Shown here in pieces: positions 1 through 9,714 of a stretch of 64,000 nt of DNA. Origin of the DNA: JARLGU01 sp036504535 (GTDB taxonomy: Bacteria; Armatimonadota; Armatimonadia; Armatimonadales; Capsulimonadaceae). The notes below the pieces were generated by a model. That model ran no database searches. It was not told the origin of the DNA and saw only the letters and a list, made by a program, of their open reading frames with translations. The translations under genes were made by a program, and so were the position numbers. The stretch's first letter is position 1. The number at the start of each line of letters is the position of its first letter. The stretch is from NCBI GenBank assembly GCA_036504535.1, contig DASXUY010000024.1:1-64000 (forward strand). Direction: 5' to 3'.

Positions 1-456
1 AAATGGAGACGATAACCGGTCGCTGGACCATCAAACGACCTAACAATGGGCAACAGGCTACAACGGAACCAAATATAAGCCTGACCACAATGGAAAGCTC
101 GTGGCAACTATTCTTTCACAGGCCCTTCAGTGCGTGGTGGCTGTATCGATCAAGGCCGGGTCATGATCGGTAAGAAACTTGACTCATTTTGTACATGTTT
201 GGCGAATCAAGGAATCTAGCTGCGTACTTTAGTGCGTGGTGGCTTCTTACGGAAGTGCGGGCCGTACTGGCCTTGCAGCCTGTAGCTTGCATGATGACGC
301 TGACTCAGAACCAGCAGTACCTTAGGTATTTACATGTAGGAGACGACCTCTGTAGCCCGTACGGCTGGCAACGCCGCCCGCGTCCACCCTTTGGCCGACG
401 AGCGAGTATAATGGCAGAGGCTTAGCCCCGCTTATCGGTAAGGACTATTCGATTTT
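1..456. other. 5' flank of the PBP operon, no convincing gene
   Basis: No protein-coding signal stands out here. Two short readable frames exist (4-171 and 189-425), but neither has a ribosome binding site or recognisable content. A 14-bp direct repeat, AGTGCGTGGTGGCT, occurs at 129-142 and 231-244. A -10-like TATAAT lies at 407-412 and could drive the downstream PBP gene; no good -35 is visible. Confidence 0.4.
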
Positions 457-2901
457 ATGGCGTCAACACGAAGCTCGCAGTCTGGCCCGTCACGCACGAC
501 TCCTCCACGCCCTCCGGCGGGCGGCGGTGGGAGGCGTGGAGGCGGTGGCACGCCGCGCAAGAAACGGAACCCGGTGTTGCGCGGGCTTGGTCTGATCATT
601 CAGCTGATCTTGGCGCTTTTTGGCATCGCCGTCGTATCCATCCTGGGCTTGTTCTTCTACCTCTACGCCACCCTGCCATCAGCGGACACGCAGATCAAAT
701 CGTACAAGCCACCGGGTCGGGCTATGATTTACTCAAGCGATGGTGTGCTGCTCGCCAACCTGTTCCAACAGAATCGTAAAGTCGTGACTATCGACCAGGT
801 TGCGCCAGCTCTCCAGACTGCAACCGTTGCCATCGAAGACCGCCGCTTCTACTCGAATGTCGGCGTCGACTTCAGGGGCATCGGGCGCGCCCTCGTACGC
901 GACTTCACCCATCGCCGCTCCAAAGAAGGCGCCAGCACCATCACGCAGCAGCTCGTTCGCAACATGGGGATCGGCGGAGTGGGTCGCGAGAAGACCATCG
1001 GTCGCAAGATCAAGGAGGCACTTTACGCCATTCAGATCGAGCGCAACTACTCCAAGCAGCAGATTCTGGAGATGTACCTCAACCAGGTCTACTACGGCAG
1101 TGGAGCCTATGGAGTTGAGTCAGCATCGGAAACATACTTCGACAAACCAGCTTTGAAGTTGACTCTGGCTGAGTGCGCCCTCCTTGCGGGCCTACCTAAG
1201 GCGCCAACACAATATTCGCCGTATTTTGACAAGGAAGCCGCCAAGAACCGCCGCGATACCGTCCTCGCATCCATGTACGAGCAGCATCTTATCAGCGAAA
1301 ACGACTACGCCGACGCGAAGTCCACGGCAGTAAAGCTTGCGTTCGATAAGTCGCCACAGGGCAAAAGCCACATCTACCACGCTCCGTATTTCGTTGACTA
1401 CGTAGTCAAGCAGCTTGGAGACAAGTTCGGCTCCGACTTCATCTACCGTGGAGGCATCAATGTGACCACATCGGTCAACATGGAGATGCAAACCGAAGCT
1501 GAGAAGGCAGTCGCTAACGGCGTAATGGATGCCAACTGGCGAGGCGCGACACAAGCGGCTCTCGTCGCAATGGACCCGAAAACGGGCTATATCAAGTCCA
1601 TGGTCGGCGGCGTCGACTACACGAAGACACAGTTCAACATCGCCGCAGACGGTCGACGCCAACCGGGATCGTCCTTCAAGCCTATCGTCTATACCGCCGC
1701 CATCGACAGTGGCCTGATCAACGAGAACACCCGCATCCTCGATGCGCCAGTCTCCTACCCAGGTGCCGCAGGCACGTGGACGCCCAAGAACGATGACCAC
1801 TACTACCGTGGCTTTGTCACAGCCAAGCGCGCCATGGCGATGTCGATCAACATCCCCGCCATCAAGGTGCTCAAGCTGGTTGGCCCAGAGACAGCAATTC
1901 GATACGCCAACATGATGGGCGTCAAGTCACCTCTCGCTCCGTACCTGACCCTCGCGCTTGGCGCGTCAGCAGTGACACCGCTCGAAATGGCATGCGCGTA
2001 TTCAGTGATCAATAACGGTGGCCTTAGGCCGAGTCCGTTGTCGGTCAAGCAGATCACTGATGACAAAGGCACGATCATCTATACAGCTGAGCCACAGCTT
2101 GAAACGACACCCATCAGCAAGGCGGCTCTCACCCAGGTAAAAGATATGCTGCGAGCGGTTTGTACCGAAGGCACCGCCTCTCGCATCCTAGGCGACAACG
2201 CCGTGCCGGACGCCCATGGCAAAACGGGCACCACGCAGAGCCACTACGACGTGTGGTTCGATGGCTTCACCGACGATCTCGTAGTCACCGTCTGGGCGGG
2301 ACACCCGTCGCACGACAAACGCGGTCGCCCCATCTACGGCATACCGATGAGCGGCGAAGCCTTTGGAGCCACCATCTGCGCCCCAATCTGGAAACGGTTC
2401 ATGCTCAAAGCCGAGCCACTCATGGCGAAAGAGCGCGCCAAAGAAGCCCCGAAGAAGGCCGAGATCAAACCTGCGCCGCCTATCGAGACCGATTCGTCCG
2501 ACAACAACGATAACTCGTCAAGCTCAAGCGATAACTCCGATAGCAGTCCCTTCGTGAAGGCTGATCAGGTCACAGTTTGGATTGACAACACAACTGGCAA
2601 ACGAGTCCCTGCCAATTCGCCAAACACCCACACTGAAACCTATATAAAGGGATCCGAGCCGCCGCTGTCGTCCAGCAGTGCACCGTCGACCACAGACCCT
2701 TCGGCGCCTACTGACTCGCCGCCTGTCGCCCCACAGGTCGAGGCGCCGACGCACTCGCGAACTGTCACTGTCACCGTCTGCACGGACAGCGGCCTCCTCG
2801 CCAGCGAATGGTGCCCGTCAACAATCAGCCGCACATTCACCACTGGCAGCGAGCCAAAGCGAACGTGTAACATTCATCTGCCGCCTCCGGGTGACCACTA
2901 G
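457..2901 (+). CDS. Class A penicillin-binding protein (PBP1A family)
   Basis: Bifunctional peptidoglycan synthase: glycosyltransferase (GT51) plus DD-transpeptidase, anchored in the inner membrane. The 814-aa protein has a basic, Gly/Arg/Pro-rich cytoplasmic tail (1-40) and one membrane segment (about 43-72). The GT51 domain shows EDRRFYSN with catalytic Glu127 and the GASTITQQ motif (158-165). The transpeptidase domain has SSFK with nucleophile Ser405, an SIN motif, and KTGTT. After it comes a Ser/Asp/Asn-rich linker (about 685-700) and a Cys-containing C-terminal segment that I cannot assign. An AAGGA precedes the ATG. The gene is followed after 13 bp by a class B PBP, so the two are probably co-transcribed. 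Family assignment is secure; the exact paralogue name is not. Confidence 0.95.
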   Translation: MASTRSSQSGPSRTTPPRPPAGGGGRRGGGGTPRKKRNPVLRGLGLIIQLILALFGIAVVSILGLFFYLYATLPSADTQIKSYKPPGRAMIYSSDGVLLANLFQQNRKVVTIDQVAPALQTATVAIEDRRFYSNVGVDFRGIGRALVRDFTHRRSKEGASTITQQLVRNMGIGGVGREKTIGRKIKEALYAIQIERNYSKQQILEMYLNQVYYGSGAYGVESASETYFDKPALKLTLAECALLAGLPKAPTQYSPYFDKEAAKNRRDTVLASMYEQHLISENDYADAKSTAVKLAFDKSPQGKSHIYHAPYFVDYVVKQLGDKFGSDFIYRGGINVTTSVNMEMQTEAEKAVANGVMDANWRGATQAALVAMDPKTGYIKSMVGGVDYTKTQFNIAADGRRQPGSSFKPIVYTAAIDSGLINENTRILDAPVSYPGAAGTWTPKNDDHYYRGFVTAKRAMAMSINIPAIKVLKLVGPETAIRYANMMGVKSPLAPYLTLALGASAVTPLEMACAYSVINNGGLRPSPLSVKQITDDKGTIIYTAEPQLETTPISKAALTQVKDMLRAVCTEGTASRILGDNAVPDAHGKTGTTQSHYDVWFDGFTDDLVVTVWAGHPSHDKRGRPIYGIPMSGEAFGATICAPIWKRFMLKAEPLMAKERAKEAPKKAEIKPAPPIETDSSDNNDNSSSSSDNSDSSPFVKADQVTVWIDNTTGKRVPANSPNTHTETYIKGSEPPLSSSSAPSTTDPSAPTDSPPVAPQVEAPTHSRTVTVTVCTDSGLLASEWCPSTISRTFTTGSEPKRTCNIHLPPPGDH

Positions 2902-2914
2902 TCGGGGTTGTCAC

Positions 2915-4771
2915 ATGAGAAAACCACCGACCAGCGGCACATCAGATGTCGATACCGCGAACACGCCGCGAACAGAGCAGGTTTCCCGCAACCGTGCCCA
3001 GATACTGGGCGTGCTCCTCACCCTACCCTTCCTCGTGCTGGTCGGGCGGCTGTGGTACCTGCAGATAGCACACGGAGAGGAGTTCCTTCACGACGCGCAG
3101 TCTAACCGCACAAGGATACTGCGTGTAGGCGCACCACGAGGCCTCATTTACGATGCCGACGGCGTACTTCTGGCCTCGAACCGCCCGCAATTTGCCGTCT
3201 ACGCCGTACCGGCAGTAGCGAAGCGCCCCGACGTAGTTCGGCGCATCGCGAACCTGCTCGACATGACGCCAACGGAAGTCGTCGATATCCTCGAATCCGA
3301 AAAGCGCAACAACTACTCACCGGTACGGCTTGCCCTCAATGTGCCTATGGCCGTCATCACGCGGGTCGAAGAAGACCGCCCGTACCTGGCTGGCGTTAGC
3401 AGCGCCCCGGAACCGGTGCGGTGGTACCCGCGCACCACGCTCCTTGCGAACACGCTCGGGTCGCTCGCGAGAATTGACACGGACACCTACAAGCTCAAAC
3501 GCGGCATGGGCTACTTTCCTGACGATTTCATTGGAAAGGCTGGCCTTGAGCGTCAATATGAGCGCGAACTACACGGTACCCCCGGCGGCACTCTCGTCGA
3601 AGTAAAGGCGCGGGGAACAGATGTCGTCAACCTCGGACAGATCGACCCGATCCCAGGCAAGACCCTACGCCTGACCATCAAACGAGACCTTCAAACAACT
3701 GCGGAAGCTGTTCTCAAGGAACATCAGTGGACCGGAGCCGCTGTCGCAATCGACCCGAATACCGGTGCTGTGCTGGCGATGGCATCCGCGCCAACCTACG
3801 ACCCTAATGCTTTCGCCACCGGTATCAATGTCGATGACTGGGCCAAAATTCGAGGCAACCCTGAAAAGCCAATGATCAACCGGTCAGTCGACTCTCTCTA
3901 TCCACCTGGCTCGACGTTCAAGCAGGTTGTCGCTGCCGCCGCGCTCGAAGATCATGCAGTGAACCTGAGCACAACCTACTACTGCAGCGGTATATACAAC
4001 TACGACAAGCGCTCTAAGTTCGGTTGCTGGGCAATCCACGGCCCAACCGACTTCTACAAAGCCGTGGCCGACTCATGCGACGTCTACTTCTACCACGCGG
4101 GCCTTTCGCTCGGGGCCGATGAGATCACCCGAATCGCGTCACAATATCCGCTTGGCAAGTTCACCGGGATCGACCTGCCTCACGAAATGATCGGCACAAT
4201 CCCAAACCCCACCTGGAAGCAGCATCATTTCCGCAAGTTCTCGAACGCGTGGCGACGCTGGTACCCCGGTGACACCATCAACATGTCTATCGGCCAAGGA
4301 TTTGTTCTCACCACGCCGCTCCAGATCGCCCTCACCACAGCGGCCACGGCAAACGGTGGCGACGTCTACAAGCCCTACCTCGTCGACAGCATCGATGACC
4401 CGATCTCGGGCTTGCCTGTCAGCAAAACCGTACCCACGTTGCTCAACCACGTGCCCGTTAAGCCTGAGAACCTTGATGCCGTCCGCGAAGGAATGCGACA
4501 ATGCGTCACAATGGGCACCGGCAAGATAGTTAACTTCAAGGGATTGCGTGTAGGGGCCAAAACCGGGTCGTCACAGGCGACCGGCAGCAAGATCACTCAC
4601 GGGTGGTTTGTTGCGTTCGCGCCCTATGACCACCCGACGATCGCGGTGGCCGCAATCGTCGAGCGCGGCGGACATGGGGGCAAATCAGCAGGCAAGGTTG
4701 TTCGCGCCATGCTCCAGACGTACTTCAAGCTGGGGAAGGACGCGGGCGGCGAGGCGGCTGCCAGCGACTAA
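2915..4771 (+). CDS. mrdA: Penicillin-binding protein 2 (class B transpeptidase)
   Basis: Monofunctional DD-transpeptidase of the elongation (Rod) system. I place the start at the ATG at 2915 (618 aa), although the frame stays open upstream inside the previous gene: 2915 follows its stop by 13 bp and gives a normal PBP2 N-terminus with a single membrane anchor (ILGVLLTLPFLVLVGRLWYL). The dimerisation domain (RGLIYDADG) is followed by the catalytic motifs STFK, SCD and KTGSS, and by the PBP2-like ending HGWFVAFAPYDHPTIAV. An FtsI-type role cannot be strictly excluded, and no rodA or ftsW lies beside it. It ends tail to tail with rsgA; their stop codons share bases in CTAA at 4768-4771. Confidence 0.9.
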   Translation: MRKPPTSGTSDVDTANTPRTEQVSRNRAQILGVLLTLPFLVLVGRLWYLQIAHGEEFLHDAQSNRTRILRVGAPRGLIYDADGVLLASNRPQFAVYAVPAVAKRPDVVRRIANLLDMTPTEVVDILESEKRNNYSPVRLALNVPMAVITRVEEDRPYLAGVSSAPEPVRWYPRTTLLANTLGSLARIDTDTYKLKRGMGYFPDDFIGKAGLERQYERELHGTPGGTLVEVKARGTDVVNLGQIDPIPGKTLRLTIKRDLQTTAEAVLKEHQWTGAAVAIDPNTGAVLAMASAPTYDPNAFATGINVDDWAKIRGNPEKPMINRSVDSLYPPGSTFKQVVAAAALEDHAVNLSTTYYCSGIYNYDKRSKFGCWAIHGPTDFYKAVADSCDVYFYHAGLSLGADEITRIASQYPLGKFTGIDLPHEMIGTIPNPTWKQHHFRKFSNAWRRWYPGDTINMSIGQGFVLTTPLQIALTTAATANGGDVYKPYLVDSIDDPISGLPVSKTVPTLLNHVPVKPENLDAVREGMRQCVTMGTGKIVNFKGLRVGAKTGSSQATGSKITHGWFVAFAPYDHPTIAVAAIVERGGHGGKSAGKVVRAMLQTYFKLGKDAGGEAAASD

Positions 4772-5730
4772 AACGCTGGTTCCGGCGTCATCATCTGAAT
4801 GAAGCTATCATATCGACGCTTGTCGATCTGACCAGTTCGCGACGCTTCCCGAATTGCGCAGCCTGGCTCCGTTTGGTGCGTGCAGTTGCTGAACTGACAC
4901 TGACCGAAGAACTCCTTGAACTCGGGGAAGCAGAACTCGATGTTCTGGCTTTCAATCTCCCAGAACTCCACTTGCCGCAAGCCCGGAGTGTCGGCAACCC
5001 ACGTATCGACATCGTACTTCAGAGGGATCAGCTCCGCTGTTGTCGTCGTGTGGCGTCCGAGATGCGTCACTTCGCTCACTTCGCCGGTCTTCAAACGAAG
5101 CCCCGGTTCAATCGCGTTAAGCAAGCTCGACTTGCCGACGCCGCTTGGCCCCGCGAACGCTGAAATCTTCCCCTTCAGCGCCGCCATCAACTCGTCAACC
5201 CCCTGCCCGCTTCGTGCTGCCGTGAAATGCACAGGGTAACCAATCCGCTCGTAGACCGCAGCCTCTTTGCGAGTCGCAGCAATGTCTTCGGCTAGGTCAA
5301 CCTTGTTGATGATGATCTGCGCATTCAGTTCGGCGGATTCTGCGGCGACGAGGAAGCGGTCGAGGAGCCAAAAGTTGGGATAGGGATTAGCCGCCGCCAC
5401 TGTAACGAACACGGTGTCCAGGTTTGCCACGAGCACATGCTGCTCGTGTCCGCCAGGTGTCGTACGCGCGAACTCAGACCTGCGAGGCAGCACTTCCTCG
5501 ATCTGGAGCGTTTTCGGATCGATGATCACCGTGTCCCCGACCGATACGGGGTCAGTCGCGCGCCGCTTTCGCGCCCGCGTCACACGGCGAGCATGGCTGA
5601 GACTGGTGCTGTATTCGAGGTCCTTCTTAAGCGTGCCGCGTAACTTGACGCAGTACGTTTCCGTGCCGCCGAGTTCGCGAACGAAGTAATTACCGCTGGT
5701 TCCCTTGAACACCGTGCACTCAATGGACAT
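4768..5730 (-). CDS. rsgA: Ribosome small-subunit-dependent GTPase RsgA
   Basis: Late 30S assembly GTPase (YjeQ family), 320 aa. The circularly permuted GTPase order is visible: NKVD (G4), then GPSGVGKSSLLN (G1), then DTPGLRQ (G3). An N-terminal OB-fold region precedes it, and a C-terminal zinc knuckle follows (Cys residues in FGQCQFSNCTHQTEPGCA). I choose MSIECTVFK at 5730 rather than the longer frame to 5763, because AAGGA sits about 9 nt upstream of it. Last gene of a minus-strand cluster with the GNAT and sigma factor genes. Confidence 0.93.
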   Translation of the reverse strand: MSIECTVFKGTSGNYFVRELGGTETYCVKLRGTLKKDLEYSTSLSHARRVTRARKRRATDPVSVGDTVIIDPKTLQIEEVLPRRSEFARTTPGGHEQHVLVANLDTVFVTVAAANPYPNFWLLDRFLVAAESAELNAQIIINKVDLAEDIAATRKEAAVYERIGYPVHFTAARSGQGVDELMAALKGKISAFAGPSGVGKSSLLNAIEPGLRLKTGEVSEVTHLGRHTTTTAELIPLKYDVDTWVADTPGLRQVEFWEIESQNIEFCFPEFKEFFGQCQFSNCTHQTEPGCAIREASRTGQIDKRRYDSFIQMMTPEPAF

Positions 5731-5787
5731 AAAGTCTCGTTTCCTTGGTGGCGTCGGATGCAAAGTTGCGGCAGGTAGGAGAAGTCA

Positions 5788-6237
5788 CTAAAGCGGCCTC
5801 TTCATGCGGCAGTGGGGAATGTTTGCTTCGAGGAATTCATCGCCATATCGCTCGAACCCAAGGGCGGCGTAGAACGGGCACGCCACAAGCTGAGCATGAA
5901 GCACTGCTTCCCGAAAGCCTTGCGTTGCGGCGTCAGCGATCACGCGCTTCATGATGGCCGCGCCAATTCCTCGGCGTCGATGAGAAGCAAGCACGGCAAC
6001 GCGGCCGATCTTGGCGCGACCTTCACCGCAGTCGACGAGGCGCGCACATCCGGCAGGTTTGCTGTCCACGAATGCCACATAGTGCGTCGCAGTCTCGTCA
6101 AGCCCATCAAACTCAAGGTTCGCGTCTACCTGCTGCTCCTCGACAAAGACCATGCGGCGAATGGCGTAGCAATGGTCAAGGACTGGGCCGGGTTCGGCGA
6201 TCGCTATTGAAATCTGTGGTGATGCGGGTGATGCCAA
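5788..6237 (-). CDS. GNAT family N-acetyltransferase (ElaA-like)
   Basis: Predicted acetyl-CoA-dependent acyltransferase, about 149 aa. The N-terminal RRMVFVEEQQVD, the acetyl-CoA loop VLASHRRRGIGAAIMKRV and the C-terminal FYAALGFERYGDEFLEANIPHCRM are typical of GNAT proteins annotated as ElaA-like; the substrate is unknown. An ATG at 6324 would overlap the sigma factor gene by 83 bp, so a TTG at 6237 just after the sigma stop is more likely; no clear Shine-Dalgarno decides it. Same strand as the sigma factor, so translational coupling is plausible. Confidence 0.8.
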   Translation of the reverse strand: MASPASPQISIAIAEPGPVLDHCYAIRRMVFVEEQQVDANLEFDGLDETATHYVAFVDSKPAGCARLVDCGEGRAKIGRVAVLASHRRRGIGAAIMKRVIADAATQGFREAVLHAQLVACPFYAALGFERYGDEFLEANIPHCRMKRPL

Positions 6238-6241
6238 GAGG

Positions 6242-7030
6242 TCAGGAACTCTGAAAGAGAGCGGAGTCGCGCTGCAGATAGCCGCGGATACGCAATACAG
6301 CCTGCGTATGGAGCTGGTAGACACGCGATTCGGAGACGGTGAGGACTTTGCCTATTTCCTTGAAGGTGAGGCCTTCGTAGTAATACAAGGCGATAACTAA
6401 TCGTTCGCGCTCCGGAAGCCGCTCGATACCGAGCGTCAGTATGCGCTTACGCTCAACACGCTCCACAAGAGTGGCGGTGTTGGATGCGTCGTCAGCGAGA
6501 ACATCGGCGAGGTGAAGGCTTTCGCCAGCATCGCCGCCGCTTCCCATGAGCACATCGTCAAGTGACAGGACCGACGCGCGGCTGGTGTTAACGAGAATCT
6601 GCTGGAGTTCGTCGACTGTGATGCCAAGGTCAGCGGCAACTTCCGCTTCGGTCGCAGGGCGACCAATCGCGACTTCAAGGCGATGATAGACCTTTTCGAG
6701 GTTCTTAACGTTATCTCGAATGCTGCGAGGAACCCAATCCTCTTCACGCAGCATCTCAAGAATAGCACCCCGAATAAGAGCAATGGCATAAGTCTCGAAC
6801 TTGACTTGTCGACCTGGATCGAATTGATCTATGGCCTTAATCAGGCCAACCACGCCAACACTGATCAGGTCTTCACGCTCGAGGTTCGGAGGCAGGCTTG
6901 TGACTACACGGCCCGCGGTTATCTTAACAAGATACGCGTAGTGGTTAATTAAGGCGTCACGCGTCTTTGAATCCTTCGCGACGCGGAACCTGCGCCATAG
7001 CGCACTAACCTCTGAGGCCGATAAAGACAT
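6242..7030 (-). CDS. RNA polymerase sigma factor, FliA/WhiG type
   Basis: Alternative sigma-70-family factor of 262 aa. Region 2 is clear (HYAYLVKITAGRV, then EDLISVGVVGLIKAIDQFDP and VKFETYAIALIRGAILEMLR). A region 3 segment (PATEAEVAADLGITVDELQQ) and a C-terminal region 4 helix-turn-helix (LTFKEIGKVLTVSESRVYQLHTQ) follow. The WVPRSIRDNVKNLEKV stretch is typical of FliA/WhiG/SigD proteins. No flagellar genes or FlgM-type anti-sigma factor are visible nearby, so the regulon is open. A small membrane protein gene lies 24 bp upstream on the same strand. Confidence 0.92.
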   Translation of the reverse strand: MSLSASEVSALWRRFRVAKDSKTRDALINHYAYLVKITAGRVVTSLPPNLEREDLISVGVVGLIKAIDQFDPGRQVKFETYAIALIRGAILEMLREEDWVPRSIRDNVKNLEKVYHRLEVAIGRPATEAEVAADLGITVDELQQILVNTSRASVLSLDDVLMGSGGDAGESLHLADVLADDASNTATLVERVERKRILTLGIERLPERERLVIALYYYEGLTFKEIGKVLTVSESRVYQLHTQAVLRIRGYLQRDSALFQSS

Positions 7031-7054
7031 AAGTTATATTATTCCCCAACGGGC

Positions 7055-7354
7055 TTACGGAAGATCTTCGAAATTGATAGGCGACGGAGTCGAATCCGTC
7101 TCTGCTGGTGGGCTATCCACCGGAGCGTGCTGGCTATGACCGTGGCGCTCCACCTGCTTCTGAGAAGTAGACTTGAAAAAGTACCTTATCGAGTAACCAA
7201 TCACCCAAAAAACCGCAAATGCGATACCTGCCCGAATCAAAATTACCCAAACATCGTCGGTAATAACCAGTGTGACTGCGGCAACAAACAGGCAGGCAAT
7301 ACTTGAAAGCCGCCACGGCAGTGTATCGAACGCAGTTGTCACATGTCGATCCAT
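7055..7354 (-). CDS. Small two-helix membrane protein, unknown function
   Basis: 99-aa protein with two hydrophobic segments (about 15-31 and 34-52) and a polar, Pro/Ser/His-rich C-terminal tail (SQHAPVDSPPAETDSTPSP). I do not recognise a family. It lies 24 bp upstream of the sigma factor on the same strand, so it may be the first gene of that operon; a sigma-regulatory role would be speculation. No strong Shine-Dalgarno precedes the ATG. Confidence 0.55.
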   Translation of the reverse strand: MDRHVTTAFDTLPWRLSSIACLFVAAVTLVITDDVWVILIRAGIAFAVFWVIGYSIRYFFKSTSQKQVERHGHSQHAPVDSPPAETDSTPSPINFEDLP

Positions 7355-7577
7355 CGGGTGGTTCGCAGATCCGGCAATGCCAACAAATCTGCCGGGTTTC
7401 TCTCGTTCACGCAGTATACCATATACCTTGAAAGTCCTATTCTACAGCTAAGCTCATGTAACCTTCCCGGGAAGCGATTTCCATCTAATCTAATGCTCGC
7501 TGTGCCAAAACCGTTCCTTTATGGACATCGAACTGTAAATACGATACACTCTCGCGCCCACCAAGGGAAGCGAGTGG

Positions 7578-7583
7578 TATAAT
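7578..7583 (+). promoter_or_regulatory. -10 element of a probable leaderless promoter
   Basis: A consensus TATAAT ends 6 nt before the cysteine desulfurase ATG at 7590. Initiation about 7 nt downstream would fall on the A of the start codon. No convincing -35 hexamer is seen. Confidence 0.55.
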
Positions 7584-7589
7584 CGGTTC

Positions 7590-8759
7590 ATGCAACGGAT
7601 TTACCTCGACTACGCAGCGACGACTCCCATGCGGCCTGAAGTGATTGCCGCTATGGAGCCGTACTTTAACACTTCTTTTGGCAACCCTTCCTCGATCCAT
7701 GCTTACGGACAGGAAGCGAAGTCCGCACTTGACAACGCGCGCGACACGATCGCAGACGCCATAGGCGGAGATTCGTCCGAGATCACGTTTACCAGCGGTG
7801 GTACCGAAGCGGACAACCTCGCGCTCATCGGTGTTATGATGGCGAACCGAGAACGCGGCAAGCATCTGATCACCACCAAGATCGAGCACGATGCCATATT
7901 GCATTCCGGCCGTTTCCTTGAGCAGATTGGATTTCGGGTAACGTACCTGCCGGTCGATAAGTTTGGCCAAGTCTCTGCGGAGCAAGTGGCTGAGGCGATC
8001 ACCGACGACACTGTACTCGTTTCCGTGATGCACGCGAACAATGAGATCGGCACAATTCAGCCCATCGAGGCTATCGGAAAGGTGACCCGCGAACGCGGCG
8101 TCCTCCTGCATAGCGACGCGGTGCAGACGTTCGGACAGCTTCCCCTCAATGTGGATACCCTGGGCGTCGACCTTCTGACGCTATCGTCGCACAAGATCTA
8201 CGGTCCTAAGGGCATGGGCGCGCTTTACGTCCGTAGCGGCACGCCCATTCAGTCCATAATGCATGGCGGTGGCCAGGAGCGCGATAGGCGCTCAGGCACC
8301 GAGAACGTTGCTGGAATTGTCGGATTCGGCGAGGCATCTCGCATTCTGGTTTCGGTTCGCGACAAAGAATCGACTCGCCTGCGTATGATGCGCGAACTCA
8401 TTCGGTTCGAAATTGAGCGCCGCATACCTGACGTAAAGCTCAACGGGCACCCTACGGACCGCTTGCCCAATAATATTAACTACAGCTATCCAGGAGTCGA
8501 GGGAGAAGCTCTGCTACTTAACCTTGACCTCGCGGGCATCGCGGCGTCGTCGGGTTCAGCCTGTTCTGCAGGAAGCATAGAGCCGTCGCACGTATTGCTC
8601 GCGCTCGGCTTGCCCGACTTCTACCTGCGCAGCGCATTGCGGCTAAGCCTCGGTAGATTGACACGCGAAGCCGACATCAGCGAGATGCTTGATGTGCTCG
8701 AAAAGACTGTGGCCAGGCTTAGGCAGATGGCAGAAAACAACATAGCAGCGATCAGCTAG
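7590..8759 (+). CDS. Cysteine desulfurase (NifS/IscS family)
   Basis: PLP-dependent enzyme that converts cysteine to alanine and passes persulfide sulfur to Fe-S cluster, thiolation or TusA-type acceptors. 389 aa with N-terminal YLDYAATTPMRPEV, TSGGTEADNLALIG, HANNEIGTIQP, the PLP-lysine motif SSHKIYGPKG, and the active-site cysteine loop SSGSACSAGSIEPSHV. Full length and intact. TusA and a DsrE-like protein lie 2.5-4.5 kb away and could receive its sulfur (inference). Probably translated from a leaderless message. Confidence 0.95.
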   Translation: MQRIYLDYAATTPMRPEVIAAMEPYFNTSFGNPSSIHAYGQEAKSALDNARDTIADAIGGDSSEITFTSGGTEADNLALIGVMMANRERGKHLITTKIEHDAILHSGRFLEQIGFRVTYLPVDKFGQVSAEQVAEAITDDTVLVSVMHANNEIGTIQPIEAIGKVTRERGVLLHSDAVQTFGQLPLNVDTLGVDLLTLSSHKIYGPKGMGALYVRSGTPIQSIMHGGGQERDRRSGTENVAGIVGFGEASRILVSVRDKESTRLRMMRELIRFEIERRIPDVKLNGHPTDRLPNNINYSYPGVEGEALLLNLDLAGIAASSGSACSAGSIEPSHVLLALGLPDFYLRSALRLSLGRLTREADISEMLDVLEKTVARLRQMAENNIAAIS

Positions 8760-8809
8760 TTCTCACCAATCTTACCAAGACAAGGTCCAGCATTGCTGGG
8801 TGAACATCG

Positions 8810-9682
8810 ATGGTTCATATTCACAACCCCTACGGCGATCTTTCTGGAGGCGCCTGGTTGCGCGGCAATCTCCACGCACATACGAACCGAACGGATGGCA
8901 CGCTTTGCATCCAAACGGTGATTGATTCGTACAGCAAGCTAGGGTACGACTTCCTTGCTATCACCGATCACGATATGTTGACAGGTCCTGGTGAGTATGA
9001 CTGGCTTGATCCCCATGAAATGGTGCTGCTGCCGGGTAACGAGATCACCGCGAACGGTTCGCACATCCTGCACGTAGGCGGCAATACATGCATTCCCCCT
9101 ACCCCGGAGCGCCAAGCGGCTCTCGACGCGGTTGGCCGCGACGCAGGATTCGCAGTTGTGAATCATCCAAATTGGGAAGCTCACTATAACCACTGCCCCC
9201 TTGAACTGCTGCAATCGTGGCGTGGATATGCAGGCTTGGAGATTTTCAATAATGTCATCGGTCGGCTAGACGGTACCGCCTACGCAACCGATAAATGGGA
9301 TCGAGTGCTTTCAACAGGTCGCACTGTTTGGGGATTCGCCAACGACGATAGCCACAAAATCGAGGATTTGGGCGGCGGTTGGAACATGGTGTACGCTACC
9401 AATCGGACACCGCTCGGCATCCTGACGGCGCTGCAGAGTGGCCGCTTCTATGCGTCGACTGGGGTTGTGATCGACAATATCGCGGTCACCGGCGACATCA
9501 TCACAATTACCGCACCTAATGCCCGCCGCATTGTGGCCAGCGGTCGCAACGGTCACCGTATCGCTGTCTCTGACGGTCGAACTATCGAAGTGGAGCCAAA
9601 CGCAGACTGCGGCTATGTCCGTTTCGAGTGTTGGGGCGATGGCGAAAGCTTCGCATGGACCCAGCCGTTCTTTGTCGATTAG
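8810..9682 (+). CDS. PHP-domain metal-dependent phosphoesterase
   Basis: 290-aa PHP-family protein. Metal-binding motifs are visible: LHAHTNRTDG (HxH), AITDHD, LLPGNEIT, a His in NHPNW, and FANDDSHK near the C-terminal part of the fold. PHP proteins of this stand-alone type hydrolyse phosphoesters such as nucleotide 3',5'-bisphosphates, but the substrate cannot be read here. A short beta-rich C-terminal domain follows. It lies 50 bp after the cysteine desulfurase and ends 33 bp from the convergent fadL-like gene. Confidence 0.85.
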   Translation: MVHIHNPYGDLSGGAWLRGNLHAHTNRTDGTLCIQTVIDSYSKLGYDFLAITDHDMLTGPGEYDWLDPHEMVLLPGNEITANGSHILHVGGNTCIPPTPERQAALDAVGRDAGFAVVNHPNWEAHYNHCPLELLQSWRGYAGLEIFNNVIGRLDGTAYATDKWDRVLSTGRTVWGFANDDSHKIEDLGGGWNMVYATNRTPLGILTALQSGRFYASTGVVIDNIAVTGDIITITAPNARRIVASGRNGHRIAVSDGRTIEVEPNADCGYVRFECWGDGESFAWTQPFFVD

Positions 9683-9714
9683 CGACGGGCCGGGTCCACG
9701 GGTTCACATTCGGG

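Noticed and set aside
189..425. 78-codon open frame before the PBP gene
   Set aside because: No ribosome binding site, no recognisable content, and it contains the -10 of the next gene.
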